Shown one piece after another: positions 1-11,479 of a DNA stretch of 64,000 bases (position 1 is the stretch's first letter; each line of letters opens with the position of its first letter). This DNA comes from Agrostemma githago (lineage: Eukaryota > Streptophyta > Magnoliopsida > Caryophyllales > Caryophyllaceae), in the NCBI GenBank assembly GCA_958450325.1, contig OY288256.1, positions 12,417,057 through 12,481,056 on the forward strand. Reading direction: 5' to 3'. The notes below the pieces were generated by a model, which saw nothing but the letters and a program-made list of their open reading frames with translations, had not been told where the DNA came from and searched no databases. A program made the translations under genes and the position numbers.

Positions 1-1138
1 TGCGTTCCTAAATGAGCGCACCAAAGACTTCGACGGCGGAACTCGCATGGGTTTTACGGCAGGTTCTAAGACCAACTCGGCTTAGGAAGACCGTCCTGAT
101 TTGCGAGAAAGCTATTGTCGTTGGTATAGACCCTATCCGACCGACCGAGACTTAGACTAGGAGCATACATGGTGTCATTATACTGTTTCCCCGACTACGT
201 GCTACTTGATCTATTTAACGTCTTTTCAAAAACCGTCATTTTCAAAAATTTGCATCCTTTTCAAACCTATCCATTTTTCAAAACCCGGAAAGCTACCGAA
301 TTTAGGACTTATGATTTTGACTCAAAATAGCCTATTTTCTAGCCGGTATGCTGTCCAAACCTTTTCAAAAATCCGAAATCTCGGCCCTGTAACGTTTTTT
401 CGATTTAAAAAAAAACCGAACCATCCTATCCGACTTTGTTCGGTTTTCAAATCCAAATTCACCTTTCAAAATTTTCTTCTTCTTAGGACTTCCCGTATTT
501 AGCAGTGTCGGGTCTTGTCATAAGTTGTTAGAGTCCATAGCGTCGAAACTCCGTCGATCTTACATCACGAAGTTTCTACCCCATCCCAGTCCGCCTTATT
601 TAACAAGGCACGGCTCACCTACGTAGGACAAACTCCTACAAAGGGAAGCCCATTTACACTTTAGGGTCCAAAGTCTGGGGAATAGCTCACACGTAGGTCT
701 TTCTTCACACGGGGCTAGGCCCATTTTGCCAAAATCCTAAGGAAAGCCCACCGTCCACGAGTCACCCGTCTAGGAGTCGGTCTTCAGCCCCACTCGGGGG
801 CTACCCTTCAGCAGAGCGATCAATCACGGTTGCTCTAAGGATCAGATCTTACACGTGTTGTCTCACGTATCCCACTTTCGAGTCACTTAGGTGTCACACC
901 ATCTGAGTCCTGTCTGAGCCCTTAGTCATCACTTGGGGGCTATTCTCCGATGGAGAAATTAATCACAGTCACTCCGAGAATTGTACCCTACACATTTATC
1001 TTAGGAGAGTCTAAACCGAGTCAAACTGGAGTCGTCTCTCCTCCCGCGCTATTTCCTATGCCTTGGTGTATTCGAGTTCCGAAGCAACTCTCCTGATTAC
1101 GCGGTATTCTTACAGACAGGCCGCTCTTCACCCGAACC
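1..1138 (+). other. Non-coding leader of the first retrotransposon
   Basis: No convincing coding frame. Pyrimidine-rich and CTTTTCAAAA-rich stretches (about 220-490) resemble those at 3830-4030 in the same element. It is probably the untranslated region between the 5' LTR (outside the window) and gag. Confidence 0.4.
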
Positions 1139-2158
1139 ATGACGCAACAAGCCATAGACGAGATGACCGCCTCGCTGGCTAAGATGGAGGCCCAACTGAC
1201 AGCCATCAGGACCGACCAAACCGCCATTGCCACCCGTTTGAGTGTTGTGGAACAAAGGACTCCTAAGGTCGGGGCTGAAACTACTGGGCCTTTTGCTGAA
1301 CTGGTCAACGCAGTCCGCAAACTGGAGGAACAGGTCCATTTGTCAACAAACAACTCGATCCATACGGAAAACGCTCGTTCCTATTCGCCTCTGATTGACG
1401 AGCTACTCGCCAACCTCAACCTTACGAGCATACCGATGTTTAAGGGTACTGAAGATCCGGTCCATCACATTCGGGCTTTCAAAGAGTTCATGGCCGTCAA
1501 GGGAGTAAAATCCACTATGTTCAAGCACCTGTTTGCTTCCTCCCTCGAGAAGCACCCGCAAGCCTGGTACTACAGCCTCGATTCCAAGAAGTACAAGACT
1601 TGGGATGATGTAGCAACAGAGTTTGCTCGGAATTATGCTGATGATACTGAGATCCAGACTACGATGCGTACCCTGGAGGTTATGGCCCAAGAGCCCAAAG
1701 AAGGTTTCACCAAGTACCTTCAAAGGTGGAGGGCCGAAAGTGTGAAGTTGGTAGACAAGCCCAACGAGAAGACACTAGTGGAGGCGTTCATCAACAACCT
1801 CCTACCTTCCTACCGCGTCCATCTTAGGTACGCCGGCATTTCAAACTTTGTGGTGCTTACCGAAATGGGCATCAGGATTGAAGACGATCTTCGACATAGT
1901 GAAGATCTGGGTGAAGCTTCTACTGAAGGCTATACTGGACATCAACTCGAGTTCTCAGAAGCCGACGACAACATCATCCGAGAGTCTAGATTTGGTTTAA
2001 GCCCGAGTCTGAGTCCGAGTCTAGGATGTTCTATTTCCTTCACCAAGTCAAAGTCAGAGTCAGAGTCAGTTGTATTTTGTCCTCTTTTTTCAAAATTCAA
2101 TAAAATCAGTTTTTCTATCTCTACTATATACTTTCCTTATGTGTTTCCGAGAACATGA
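1139..2158 (+). CDS. gag: Gag-like protein of a Tat/Ogre-type retrotransposon
   Basis: 339-codon frame. Residues 1-45 look like a coiled coil (MTASLAKMEAQLTAIRTDQT region). Residues about 95-250 match the Retrotrans_gag pattern of Ty3/gypsy elements: PMFKGTEDPVHHIRAFKEFM near 98, then WYYSLDSKKYKTWDDVATEF, the FTKYLQRWRAESVKL stretch and LVEAFINNLLPSYR. Such proteins form the cytoplasmic virus-like particle that packages element RNA. No CCHC zinc knuckle and no protease follow. After about residue 270 the sequence degrades into Ser/Pro-rich and low-complexity residues before the stop, so the C-terminus is probably a read-through into non-coding DNA rather than natural gag. The first ATG is a reasonable start because the coiled coil follows it directly. 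The frame itself is intact over the gag core. Confidence 0.75.
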   Translation: MTQQAIDEMTASLAKMEAQLTAIRTDQTAIATRLSVVEQRTPKVGAETTGPFAELVNAVRKLEEQVHLSTNNSIHTENARSYSPLIDELLANLNLTSIPMFKGTEDPVHHIRAFKEFMAVKGVKSTMFKHLFASSLEKHPQAWYYSLDSKKYKTWDDVATEFARNYADDTEIQTTMRTLEVMAQEPKEGFTKYLQRWRAESVKLVDKPNEKTLVEAFINNLLPSYRVHLRYAGISNFVVLTEMGIRIEDDLRHSEDLGEASTEGYTGHQLEFSEADDNIIRESRFGLSPSLSPSLGCSISFTKSKSESESVVFCPLFSKFNKISFSISTIYFPYVFPRT

Positions 2159-4167
2159 TGAACACCATCATACACTATGAGCACATGCACGTGACTATTA
2201 TAGACACATCTATAATGACTGCAGGAAACCGTGCCCGTGTTTTCCTTTTACCTGTTCCATGTCTGGTATAGAAAAGCCACATAACTACCCCTAGCATGAG
2301 CAGTATCGAATCCTATGATGAATCTAGGTAGTCTCCTAGTTTGGGTTCAAGACGGGAGGCAAGCTCATTTCCCACCATAAACACCCATCTAATAAGACTA
2401 ACCAATCCCTACCTTAGGTGATAGTCTGACCGACAAAAAAAAGCTGGACAAAAAAAAATCAAAAGTCCAAGAGAAAAAAAAAGCAAAATGCCAAAAACAA
2501 AAAAAAAAACAGGCCACCATAATAAAGAGGCATCTATGACCAAGGTCAAACGGTCAATCCAAGTGAAAAATCCCAAGACCGGGGCTAAGAGGTCAGCCAA
2601 CAAAATATTCAAAAAACCCGTGACCGTAGTGAAAACGGTCAATTCAAAATTATCAATACCCATACCATCCAATAGGGGAGAATCTATCAAGCTGGTCAGC
2701 TAGCACCACATTTAGCCTTCCCACATTACAACCCTCAAGACCTTCTCGAGACCTAGGCTAGAGACAGCCCAGAATTTTGGGGATTCAAGCTCCATAGGAT
2801 ACCCTAACCATTAGGGCCAGACATGGAAATCAGATCCCGCATTATCAAACCTGCCTGATCGAAGTTCGAGTCATTATTACTCGACTTCCCCCTTTCCTAC
2901 TACATTGCAATACCTACCCTCGAAGCCTTAGCTCCACAAAATTGAGCTCCAGATTTCGAATCATCAAAGCCACTTACTACCTGGCCCCACATTTCAAAAT
3001 TATCCAAACCAGTTACCAGCCCCAAACACGGGAACTCAACTTGCAGTCGGCATAGAACATGCCCAAATAGTTCACACCAACTCTGGGGGCTACCCCGGAG
3101 AACGCTCATAGTCACAGGATCAACATCCTAACTATTCTAGCCCTTTGATCAAGGCATCATTGGGAGCACACCTAGCCTAACCATCGTTATGGCTAGTTAC
3201 ACACCAAGCCCTAATAAACTAGGCACCATAATATATCTTTCGACACTGAACTACGGCTTGGTTTGATTTCACCGCACGTGAATACGTAGGCAGCCTTTCA
3301 ACAGAGGCACAACCACCCACATTGACACACCACCATCATTCCGGTCACGACACTGTCATGTTCTCAGCAGCTAGCTTTGTCATCCTGGAGGCTTCTTTTA
3401 GGCGGAAGTTCTCCATCCACTCACATAATCCAAATACTTTCAAAATCTAGCCACCTTTCTATAGTAGGTCCTAGTACTCGGCTCAGTCGAAGACAAAAAT
3501 CTGTCAGGGACTCGAACAGCACCCCCTTCGGGAATATACACCGAAACAAAAAAAGATCCAAAAGAGCATTAGACTACAGCATTGCCACTGCTAAGTCTTG
3601 CAGAAACAGTCTCGTTACAGACTACTGCAAATCCCCGTATAATAGATCTGTCCTATTTTGATTTTCGTTGCCACTCACCTAGGCTACGGAATAGCGCAAC
3701 ATAAGAGTCTTGTCATTTTAGGTGACCCACTCCTCTACCGAGTCACGGTCCAGCCCTTAGAGAGTCCAGTTCGTGTCTGTCAACTCGTTCTGTCACGTCC
3801 AGAGTCGAGTCTGTCGGTATACCTCTCTCTTCAAATTCTCATTTTAAAAATTTGCAAAACTTAGCCATTTGAGAAAATCCTTTTCGACAAGGTCAAATTT
3901 CAGTCTGTTTAAGCTGCAAATTTCTTTTCTACCCCTTTCAATTTTGAAAACCTATCTCCTAGCACGTGAGTTGCTTTCAGGACTTCGATTTCAAAATTTT
4001 CAGCCTTTTGCAAAAAAACAAAAAAAAAATCATTTCTTCCCCAGCGTGAGTCGGTGTTTCGCCTAAATATTACATACAAATTGTTATGTACCAGCAGACA
4101 GGTACACCCAAGACTCCCAAGGAATTCTCAAAAATTATCCAGTGGAAAAGCACAAGCGACATTTTTC
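2159..4167 (+). other. Gene-poor region between gag and the 3' repeats
   Basis: No recognisable pol domain on either strand. A 71-codon Lys-rich ORF at 2488-2703 is A-rich low complexity and is not credited. The block at 3246-3300, with ACTACGGCTTGG and ATACGTAGGCAGCC, resembles conserved 3' untranslated sequence of Tat/Ogre elements (recalled, not searched). Confidence 0.4.
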
Positions 4168-4465
4168 GGGATGTATCTGTAGCCTCCAATGCAGGCTCCC
4201 GCGTAATTCCAAGATGGGATGTGTCTGTAAACAGACACACCCATAGCTTCCAAGGCAAGCTCCCGCGTAATTCCAAGATGGGATGTGTCTGTAAACAGAC
4301 ACACCCATAGCTTCCAAGGCAAGCTCCCGCGCAATTCCAAGATGGGATGTGTCTGTAAACAGACACACCCATAGCTTCCAAGGCAAGCTCCCACACAAAT
4401 ACAAGATGGGATATGTCTGTAAACAGACACACCCAAGACTTTTCAAGCAAAGTCCCCCGCGACAT
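4168..4465. repeat. 64-bp tandem repeat with an internal hairpin
   Basis: Four units start at 4213, 4277, 4341 and 4405, exactly 64 bp apart, with a partial unit before them. Each contains the perfect inverted repeat TGTGTCTG-TAAA-CAGACACA (the last unit has one change in the left arm). Because 64 is not a multiple of 3 and the unit lacks stops on the minus strand, all three minus frames stay open here, giving spurious ORFs. The array lies about 170 bp before the polypurine tract, a position where Tat/Ogre elements often carry tandem repeats. Confidence 0.95.
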
Positions 4466-4622
4466 TATTGGCATCCATCCAGGTATGATTTCTATCTCAT
4501 GGCTGGCGAGCCCTTCACGCAAGTCTAATGGACTATAAACGACCCGATCGAAAGTCTGCCAGGTCTTAATCCTTGATTGGCCTGGTAGCTACTCTGACTT
4601 TCGCCTTGTCCAAGCCTCAGTC

Positions 4623-4635
4623 AGAGTGGGGGCTC
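4623..4635 (+). other. Polypurine tract
   Basis: AGAGTGGGGGCTC directly precedes the LTR start TGTAGACACCC. This is the expected site of plus-strand DNA priming by the retrotransposon reverse transcriptase. Confidence 0.7.
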
Positions 4636-6944
4636 TGTAGACACCCACATTTTGACCGCCAGGTGTCTATAGTAGTTTCCGCCAAACACCCGATGATGAT
4701 CGGACGCAAACATGCTTTAATGGACTCGGATATGGGCTCGAAATCATGGACATTTGGTTTAGTCTTATTACGGAGTACAAATCTTACAAAACCAACCTCA
4801 AAATCAGGCCCAGTGGGTCGTTTCGAGTCAAATAAGACTAATTTGGGTCGAATCCGGCACCAGGGGCAAAACCGTCTTTTAACGACCAGGTCAAACCCGA
4901 TCAAAGATATTTTTTCCCGAGATACACGGACCAGCCGTGACACCTCACCAGTTCAGCCTAGACTCAGATACTACAAAATATCAGCCTCGAAAATATTAAA
5001 CAAATCCATTCAAGGATAGAATTCGATCTCAAGTAGGAATTCTATCCGAAAACCAAATCAATTCACCGACCGAGCATCAAAATACTCGGCCAACCCCATT
5101 TCAGCCAAGATACTTGGCTTCCTCACCAAGGAACGGAGTTCTCGTTCCTTTCAAACTTCTACGTTTCCTATCCAAACCGGTGTTTTCTTGTCACCTAAGC
5201 AAGAATACTTCTCCTAGCTCCTATCAAGGACTTCACCTATAAATAGGACCCTCCTGTCACACAAAATATAGACATCAATCATCGATACAACAACACATAC
5301 ACCATCGACATCTAGCAAAACAACCCGACGAATCCGACCCCAAAAACCGGCCGAAACCCGTCACCTTACACGACACCCTAACTCACCCACATCATCTCAA
5401 CGCTCCCGTGCCTAAGCCACTTCCCGACGAGCCTTTTTCCGAGAAAACAAAGCATGTAGGTTGAGGGTGTAAAATCAAACCCGATTCTCTCTTTTTCTCT
5501 TCCTCTTTCTCGTCTTTTTTTTCCTTCGTCGCGTCGTATCGTCGGTCCGTTTTTTTTAATATGGGTCGTGGTCGCATTTTTTTTTTATTATTTCTAATAA
5601 ACGATATTTCGAAAATATTTTCGTAAAACTTTTTTCTAAAAAAATCATTCTAACTATTCGATATCGATTTCATAATCGAATATCGAATACGACGAAATCG
5701 AAAATATAAATCGAGAATAGGTTAATCCATATTTATACGCGATTTATCAAAATTAACGATTTTCGAAAATAAACGAGCCGGGAAAGCAGCCCACGCGAGT
5801 CGCGCCCCTCCCAGGCGACTCGCGCGGGGACCCGAAATCCGCGGCCCTTTTTTGTGTGTTTTCGCTATTTTTTTAAATCGTTTCTTTTAATTCTACAAAA
5901 TGATTTTCTCAAAACCTTTTCTTTTCATCTTTTCTAAAATTATTCCGAATATTTGATATCGATTTCATAGTCAAATTTTGAATATAACGAATATCGCTAA
6001 ATTAAGTCGAGTACGAATTAGGCAATATTCGCACGCGGTTTAATAAAATTATCGACTTTTTTTCAATCTCGAGACAGCTCATCACGCGACCCGCCGGCGT
6101 CCCAGGCGAGTCGCGCGACCCTCGGGAAAAGTGACACAGTTTCGTTCCTTTTTTTATTATTTTTCGAACATCGTTTCTTACATAAAACAGCGACTTTCGC
6201 GACATATTTTCAGATTTCGATAAATACTTTTTCGACCTCGGTCAACATGTGTTAATCCATCACATGTCGTAAACCTTTTCTAAAATCATGAATATCATCG
6301 TATTTACATCTTTATTCGATTTATTCAATCGTTACTAACTTGTTTGCTCGTGTTTGTAGCGATTTATTTTTTTATCTTTTGTTTTATTAGACTAAAACGA
6401 ACTTCACATGCTAAAATAACTTTGACGTTATTAGTTTAAGATGCATTAAACGACTTAGCAACCCATTTAATTTTTCTCACATGTTTAGGGAAAATAATGT
6501 TTGCATATCATTCCACTATCGAACTAACGCGTGTACACCAAAAACGAACGATATCCTAGTAAAGGCCGCTAAGTGCGGGCAGGGTTGGGTGTTCTTAGTG
6601 AACTTCCCAACACGTACCCTCACCCCTTACTCAGAACCATGGTTTCCGGATGTCCGAATCCATTGGCAACGAGAGTCATTCAATATATGATATCTGATAA
6701 TGTCGGTATCGGTATCGTAATGCAAAGGGACGAACCCAATAAGCTCTGACATTGGAAATGGGCCGTATTTTGTATACGGCCCACTACGACATAGAGTGGG
6801 TTCGAACGGGCCCGAACTTCCACAAAGTTCGGTGGCGACTCCTACTTCGATTTAAATTTCAATTTGACCATCTCATATGGAGATTCATTCGCCTCCCCAA
6901 ACCCGCGCGTGGCCGCGTCGGGGTGGACCTATGTCATGTCCACA
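4636..6944 (+). repeat. 3' LTR of the first retrotransposon (2309 bp)
   Basis: Begins TGTAGACACCC after the polypurine tract and ends TGTCATGTCCACA, with 8-bp inverted termini differing at one position. It contains a TATA box at 5238. The 5' LTR is not in the window, so the right end is inferred from terminal symmetry and from the point where homology to the inverted LTR fragment at 30885-31550 begins, just after 6944. A TGGCGACTCC motif at 6833 resembles a Tat primer binding site but lies inside this LTR. Confidence 0.65.
5238..5245 (+). promoter_or_regulatory. TATA box of the 3' LTR
   Basis: TATAAATA in the context CACCTATAAATAGGACC, about 600 bp into the LTR. This is a good plant TATA consensus, consistent with the U3/R boundary. 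Transcription from a 3' LTR would run out into 6945 onward. Confidence 0.6.
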
Positions 6945-7569
6945 GAGGGGTGTACATTACTTAAGCCAGGACCTCGCTGCACGCAGTCCTGTTATAGTTG
7001 AGTTGCTTAGTTAGAGACAGAAGTCTGATTTGTTTTGAGTAAGTTCTCGAAGCTAGTTTAGTATGATCCCAGTTAAAGTCTATTCCGTTGCACTAATTTA
7101 TTTCCATAACGCCATTTTGGATTTTATAATTATCGATTGGTTTTGACCTGCAGGTTGACAGTCGCTTTAAGTTTTGCTAAAAACTTATGTTACACTATTG
7201 TTTTAATTGTTTTTCATTTTATCTATTTTGATATAGTAATACTATTATTTTTCATATGATATAATATGGATGGGAGAACGTCCGAGTTACTCCCCACTGA
7301 TGTGGCTGTTATGTTTATAACATGACAGGTATTTGCTGCTGGGTTTTGGGTGTGAGCTAGCGAGTAGCATGGATCCTACTCTATCAATTTTGTTATTTCT
7401 GGAATTTTGTAAACCCTTTTAAGGTTGTTTATTTTAGCCCTTTTTTAAAAAGTGGTCTTTGTATCGACTGACCATTTCTTTTAAATAGAATATAGTTTGT
7501 CGGTGTATTTTAGTCCCAATCTACAGTGTTTCCGCCACTGTATTGCATTAGATTTAATAGGGGATTACA
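6945..7569 (+). repeat. Terminal fragment of a second LTR family
   Basis: Ends ...TAGGGGATTACA. Homologous in inverted orientation, with visible divergence, to 30885-31550: shared anchors include CCTCGCTGCACGCAGTCC, GCTAGCGAGT-GCATGGATCC, TAACATGACAGGTATT and TGTTTCCGCCACTGTATTG. The left part of this LTR is missing because the Ogre/Tat-like element inserted at 6944/6945, so only about 625 bp of its 3' end remain here. Confidence 0.7.
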
Positions 7570-8005
7570 AATGATGTAGAATCCTAGGTAAAGCAATAAA
7601 TGTCAACCGCAAAGCACTCTCCATGCTCTATACAACCAATACTCAATTGTAAGGTAGAACACTTGGCGTGATGCGATTGGGTAGAAATTGAAAGAAAGGG
7701 AGTTGAATACATAATCAATGTCAAAGTTGGTTATTATTAGTTAGGACCTTTCAACTTCTTTCTCATTCATTAGGTAGAATCCAAAGTGAAGAACTCATCA
7801 ACTTCTTCCTCGTTGATGGTGTAGAATCCTAGGTGAAGCAATAAATTTCAGCCACCTCCCATCCTCTTCATCTTCCTCCAACAAAACATTCTCCATGTTC
7901 CATACAACCAATACTCAATTCTAAGGTAACACACTTGGCATAATGTGATTGAGTATAAATTGAAATGGAGGGAGTTGAATACATAATCAATCTCAAAGTC
8001 GGTTA
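7570..8005 (+). repeat. Host tandem repeat, about 244-bp unit, left part
   Basis: TGTAGAATCCTAGG...AGCAATAAAT recurs at 7575 and 7819, and the following 160 bp (CCATACAACCAATACTCAATT, GGGAGTTGAATACATAATCAAT) are repeated with modest divergence. The second unit is cut at 8005 by a Helitron and resumes at 12389. No coding frame. Confidence 0.85.
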
Positions 8006-8040
8006 TCTATAAATAAAGTTAAAAGGGTTGTTTATGCATA

Positions 8041-8640
8041 TATTCAAACTTGAAGAAATTTACAAAATATACTTAAGAAGAGGTTACAACTGTTTTTGTT
8101 TTTCAATTTCTTGCATTCGGCTCTGATTTATTCTTATTGCATTTTGTTTTGTTGCTTATATATGTATTATTTTTTCATGATTATAGATAGATGCATTTCC
8201 GTTCTGTTTTTAAAATATTCTCTTCAGTTCTACAATTGTTCTTCCTTGATTCTAATTTTAGTGCTGATTTAATCTTTTTTCATATGTTTTTGTTTAGTAA
8301 ATTCATACGAAGCCAATAATCAAGTCTGCAATTTTTCATTTCTCAGGTATAATAATTTTATTCTAATTGATTATTTATATAAATATATTTCAAGTTAACT
8401 TTAAATATCACGGATATTGGGTTCATAAGAGTGTGCTTTTATTTATATTCAAGCTTCAAGAAATTTACAAAACATGATTAAGAAGATGTTGCAACTGTTT
8501 GTGCTTTTACAATTTCTTGCATTCGGCTCTAATTTACTCTTATTGCATTTTGTTTGTTGCTTACATATATGTATTGTTTTTTCATAATTGTAGCATTGTT
8601 ATAAAGTTTTCGCTTTATTATTAAACTTATATATATATAT
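8041..8640 (+). repeat. Helitron internal repeat family A, about 403-bp unit (left)
   Basis: TATTCAAACTTGAAGAAATT begins a unit at 8041, with a second, partial unit at 8446 (period 405). The same unit recurs at 10383 and 10785 (period 402), and an inverted partial copy lies at about 9911-9990. Non-coding, AT-rich. Confidence 0.85.
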
Positions 8641-8659
8641 ATATATATTAGATAACTTT

Positions 8660-9895
8660 TTTAGAAAGATTGTGATTAAAATAATTTATGTGATAATAAA
8701 TGTACTAACAAAATAAATCATCTATGTTGACAAGTATAAAAATAAAATAAAATAATGGAGTAAGTTAAATCAAATGAAATTTCCATTCTTTATCAATGAG
8801 TATTAATTTTCTACTCATTATTATAACAGATAATAGTTAAATAAGGGTAAATGAAAAGGTTTTCGTCAATTACTAATGTAATTAATTACATTTAATAAAA
8901 AAAAAACTTAATATCACATATAATAATACAACAAATTATTAAATAAAATTTTTAGAAAATATTGTGATTTTTGAAAATCTAGGTCATAATAAATTTATTA
9001 ATGAAAACAATTTGCATTGATTTTTACATTCAGAAATGAAAATTCTTATTGCTGTAAAAGATAGTATTAGATTGTGATTAAAATAATGTACGTGATAATA
9101 AATGTACTAACAAAATGAATCATCTTTGTTAAAAAGTATAAAAATCAAATAAAATAATGGAGTAAGTTAAATCAAATAAAATTTTCATTCCTTATCAATG
9201 AATATTAATTTTCTACTCATTATTATAACAAATAATAATTAAATAAGGGTAAATGAAAAGGTTTTGGTCAATTACTAATGTAATTAATTACATTTAATAA
9301 AAAAAACTTAATATCACATATAATAATACAACAATTTATTAAATAAAAGTTTTGGAAAAGATTGTGATTATAAAAATATAGTTCGCAATAAATTTAGTAA
9401 TGAAAACAATTTGCATTGATTTTTACATTCACAAATGAAAATTCTTATTGCTGTAAAAGGTAGTATTAAATTGTGATTAAAATAATGTACGTGATAATAA
9501 ATGCACTAACAAAATGAATCATCTTTGTTGAATAGTATAACAATAAAATAAAATAATGGAGTAAGTTAAATCAAATGAAATTTCCATTCCTTATCAATGA
9601 ATATTAATTTTGCTATCATTATTATAACAAATAATAATTAAATAAGGGTAAATGAAAAGGTTTTGGTCAATTAATGATGTAATTAATTACATTTAATGAA
9701 TTAATATCACATATAAAAATACAACAAATTATTAAATAAAAGTTTTGGATAGGATCGCGATTTCTGAAAATGTAGGTCATAATAAATTTATTAATGAAAA
9801 CAAATAAATTTATTAATGCAAACAATTTGCATTGACTTTTACATTCATAGATGAAAATTCTTATTGCTATAAAATGTAGTATTACACAATTTACT
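8660..9895 (+). repeat. Helitron internal repeat family B, three units of about 400 bp
   Basis: ATTGTGATTAAAATAATGTA-type unit starts lie near 8668, 9072 and 9470 (periods about 404 and 398). Each unit includes TAATGGAGTAAGTTAAATC, AAATAAGGGTAAATGAAAAG and TAATGTAATTAATTACATTT. Non-coding. Confidence 0.88.
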
Positions 9896-9910
9896 TTTTT
9901 CGATTAAAAA

Positions 9911-9990
9911 AAAAGTACACTCTTATGAACACAAGACCCATGCTATTTAAAGTTAACTTGAAATATATTTATATAAATAATCAATGAATT
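9911..9990 (-). repeat. Inverted partial copy of repeat family A
   Basis: The reverse complement reads TTATATAAATATATTTCAAG...GTTCATAAGAGTGTACTT, matching family A at 8360-8435 and 10310-10380 on the plus strand. Together with the direct copies it could form a large hairpin. Confidence 0.8.
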
Positions 9991-10139
9991 ATGACAAATA
10001 TTAATTACATAAGGGTTAGTGAAAAGGTTTTGGTCAATTACTAATGTAATTATTTACATTTAATAAAAAAAACATAATATCAATTACAAATGTAATTAAT
10101 TACATTTAATAAAAAAAACCTTAGTATCAAATTAAAAAA

Positions 10140-10870
10140 AATTCGTTCTATTTTTAAAATATTCTCTTCAGTTGTATATTGTTCTTCGTTGATTCTAATT
10201 TTAGTGCTAATTTTATCTTTTTGCATTTAATTTTAGTAAACTTATTCGAGCCAATAATCAAGTATAGAATTTCTCACTTTTCAGGTATAATAATTTTATT
10301 TAAATTGATTATTTATATAGGTATATTTCAAGTTATCTTTAAATATTATGGATTTTGTGTTCATAAGAGTGTACTTTTATTTATATTCAAACTTGAAGAA
10401 ATTTACAAAATATGATTAAGAAGAAGTTACAAATGTTTTTGTTTTTCAATTTCTTGCATTCGGCTCTAATTTATTCTTATTTCATTTTGTTTTGTTGCTT
10501 ATATATGTATTGTTATTTCATAATTATAGATATGTTTCCGTTCTATTTTTAAAATATTCTCTTCAGTTGTATAATTGTTCTTCGTTGATTCTAATTTTAG
10601 TGCTAATTAAATCTTTTTGCATTTGTTTTTGTTTAGTGAACTTATGCGAAGCCAATAATCAATTCTGGAATTTCTTATTTTTCAGGTATAATAATTTTAT
10701 TTTAATTGATTATTTATATAAATATATTTCAAGCTAACTTTAAATATCATTGATTTTGTGTTCATAAGAGTGTACTTTTATTTATATTCAAACTTGAAGA
10801 AATTTACAAAATATGATTAAGAAGAAGCTACAACTGTTTGTGTTTTTACAATTTCTTGCATTCGACTCTA
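10140..10870 (+). repeat. Repeat family A, right copies
   Basis: One partial unit (10140-10382), one full unit (10383-10784) and a further partial unit (10785-10870) of the same 403-bp repeat seen at 8041. Short hydrophobic ORFs here come from AT-rich sequence and are not genes. Confidence 0.85.
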
Positions 10871-10891
10871 ATTTCTTGCATTCGACTCTAA

Positions 10892-10953
<62 letters not shown>
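10892..10953. repeat. (CT)n-(AG)n inverted microsatellite
   Basis: A CT tract of about 32 bases runs directly into an AG tract of about 30 bases (CTCACTCTCAGAGAG at the centre). The two arms are complementary and can form a near-perfect hairpin. Confidence 0.95.
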
Positions 10954-10955
<2 letters not shown>

Positions 10956-11201
10956 CAACAACTCTTATAAGTTCATAAGTTCCAGTGTTAAAGTTACACA
11001 AAAAGTGTTTAAAGTTACACGAGATGAGTCTTAAAGTTACACTTTATCACTTGAAGTGATAACAGTGCTGAATGTTATAGTTACATATCAATCTTGAACA
11101 AATGAAACTTTAACGTATGTCATCTGTAACTTTAATATAGACTTAACGTATGTCATCTGTAACTTTAATATAGACTTAATTGCATGTGGTGAACTTATTT
11201 G

Positions 11202-11203
<2 letters not shown>

Positions 11204-11262
<59 letters not shown>

Positions 11263-11265
11263 CTA

Positions 11266-11328
<63 letters not shown>
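11204..11328. repeat. Compound microsatellite (CT)n(CTAT)n(AT)n
   Basis: Three simple repeats in succession: CT to about 11243, CTAT to about 11268, then uninterrupted AT to 11328. A 35-bp tandem duplication (CGTATGTCATCTGTAACTTT) lies just upstream at about 11100-11175. Confidence 0.95.
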
Positions 11329-11332
<4 letters not shown>

Positions 11333-11479
11333 TTTTCATAATTATAGATATGTTATAAAGTTTTCACTTTATTATTAAACTTATAGATAATCACATTAGT
11401 GAGCGTCGCATACTTCTCGGTTGGCCTTGGTAATTGGTTATATATAGTACTGAATTTTTAATAATTTGCAATAATATAG

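Larger units (their letters stand above)
1..6944 (+). mobile_element. Ogre/Tat-like Ty3/gypsy retrotransposon lacking pol, 3' part
   Basis: Internal region (1-4635) and 3' LTR (4636-6944) of a plus-strand LTR retrotransposon whose 5' LTR lies left of the window. The sequence shows a gag-like ORF at 1139-2158, no reverse transcriptase, protease or integrase frame between it and the 3' LTR, a purine tract AGTGGGGGCTC directly before the LTR, and LTR ends TGTAGACA / TGTCCACA that are near-perfect inverted repeats. The lack of pol in the 2.5 kb after gag implies a non-autonomous derivative. The Tat/Ogre assignment rests on the PPT/LTR junction style and on an ACGTAGGCAGCC-type 3' UTR block near 3280, from memory of the group, so it is an inference. 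GAGGG following 6944 would be the right-hand TSD; the left copy is outside the window. Confidence 0.7.

Noticed and set aside
206..502. 98-codon plus-strand ORF
   Set aside because: Low-complexity Phe/Ser/Lys-rich translation of TTTTCAAAA repeats; no domain.
2488..2703. 71-codon Lys-rich ORF
   Set aside because: A-rich low-complexity DNA, no homologous motif; not credited as a gene or as an extra retrotransposon ORF.
4070..4522. Three overlapping minus-strand ORFs of 102-150 codons with repeated CVCLQTHPIL motifs
   Set aside because: They are translations in rotating frames of the 64-bp minisatellite, which lacks stops on that strand. No protein family is seen.
6833..6842. TGGCGACTCC as a primer binding site marking the LTR end
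   Set aside because: It resembles Tat primer binding sites, but the terminal inverted repeat TGTAGACA/TGTCCACA and the start of foreign homology after 6944 place the LTR end later.
10179..10737. Hydrophobic ORFs of 78-81 codons
   Set aside because: AT-rich tandem repeat family A; the same ORF recurs by repetition, with no conservation as protein.
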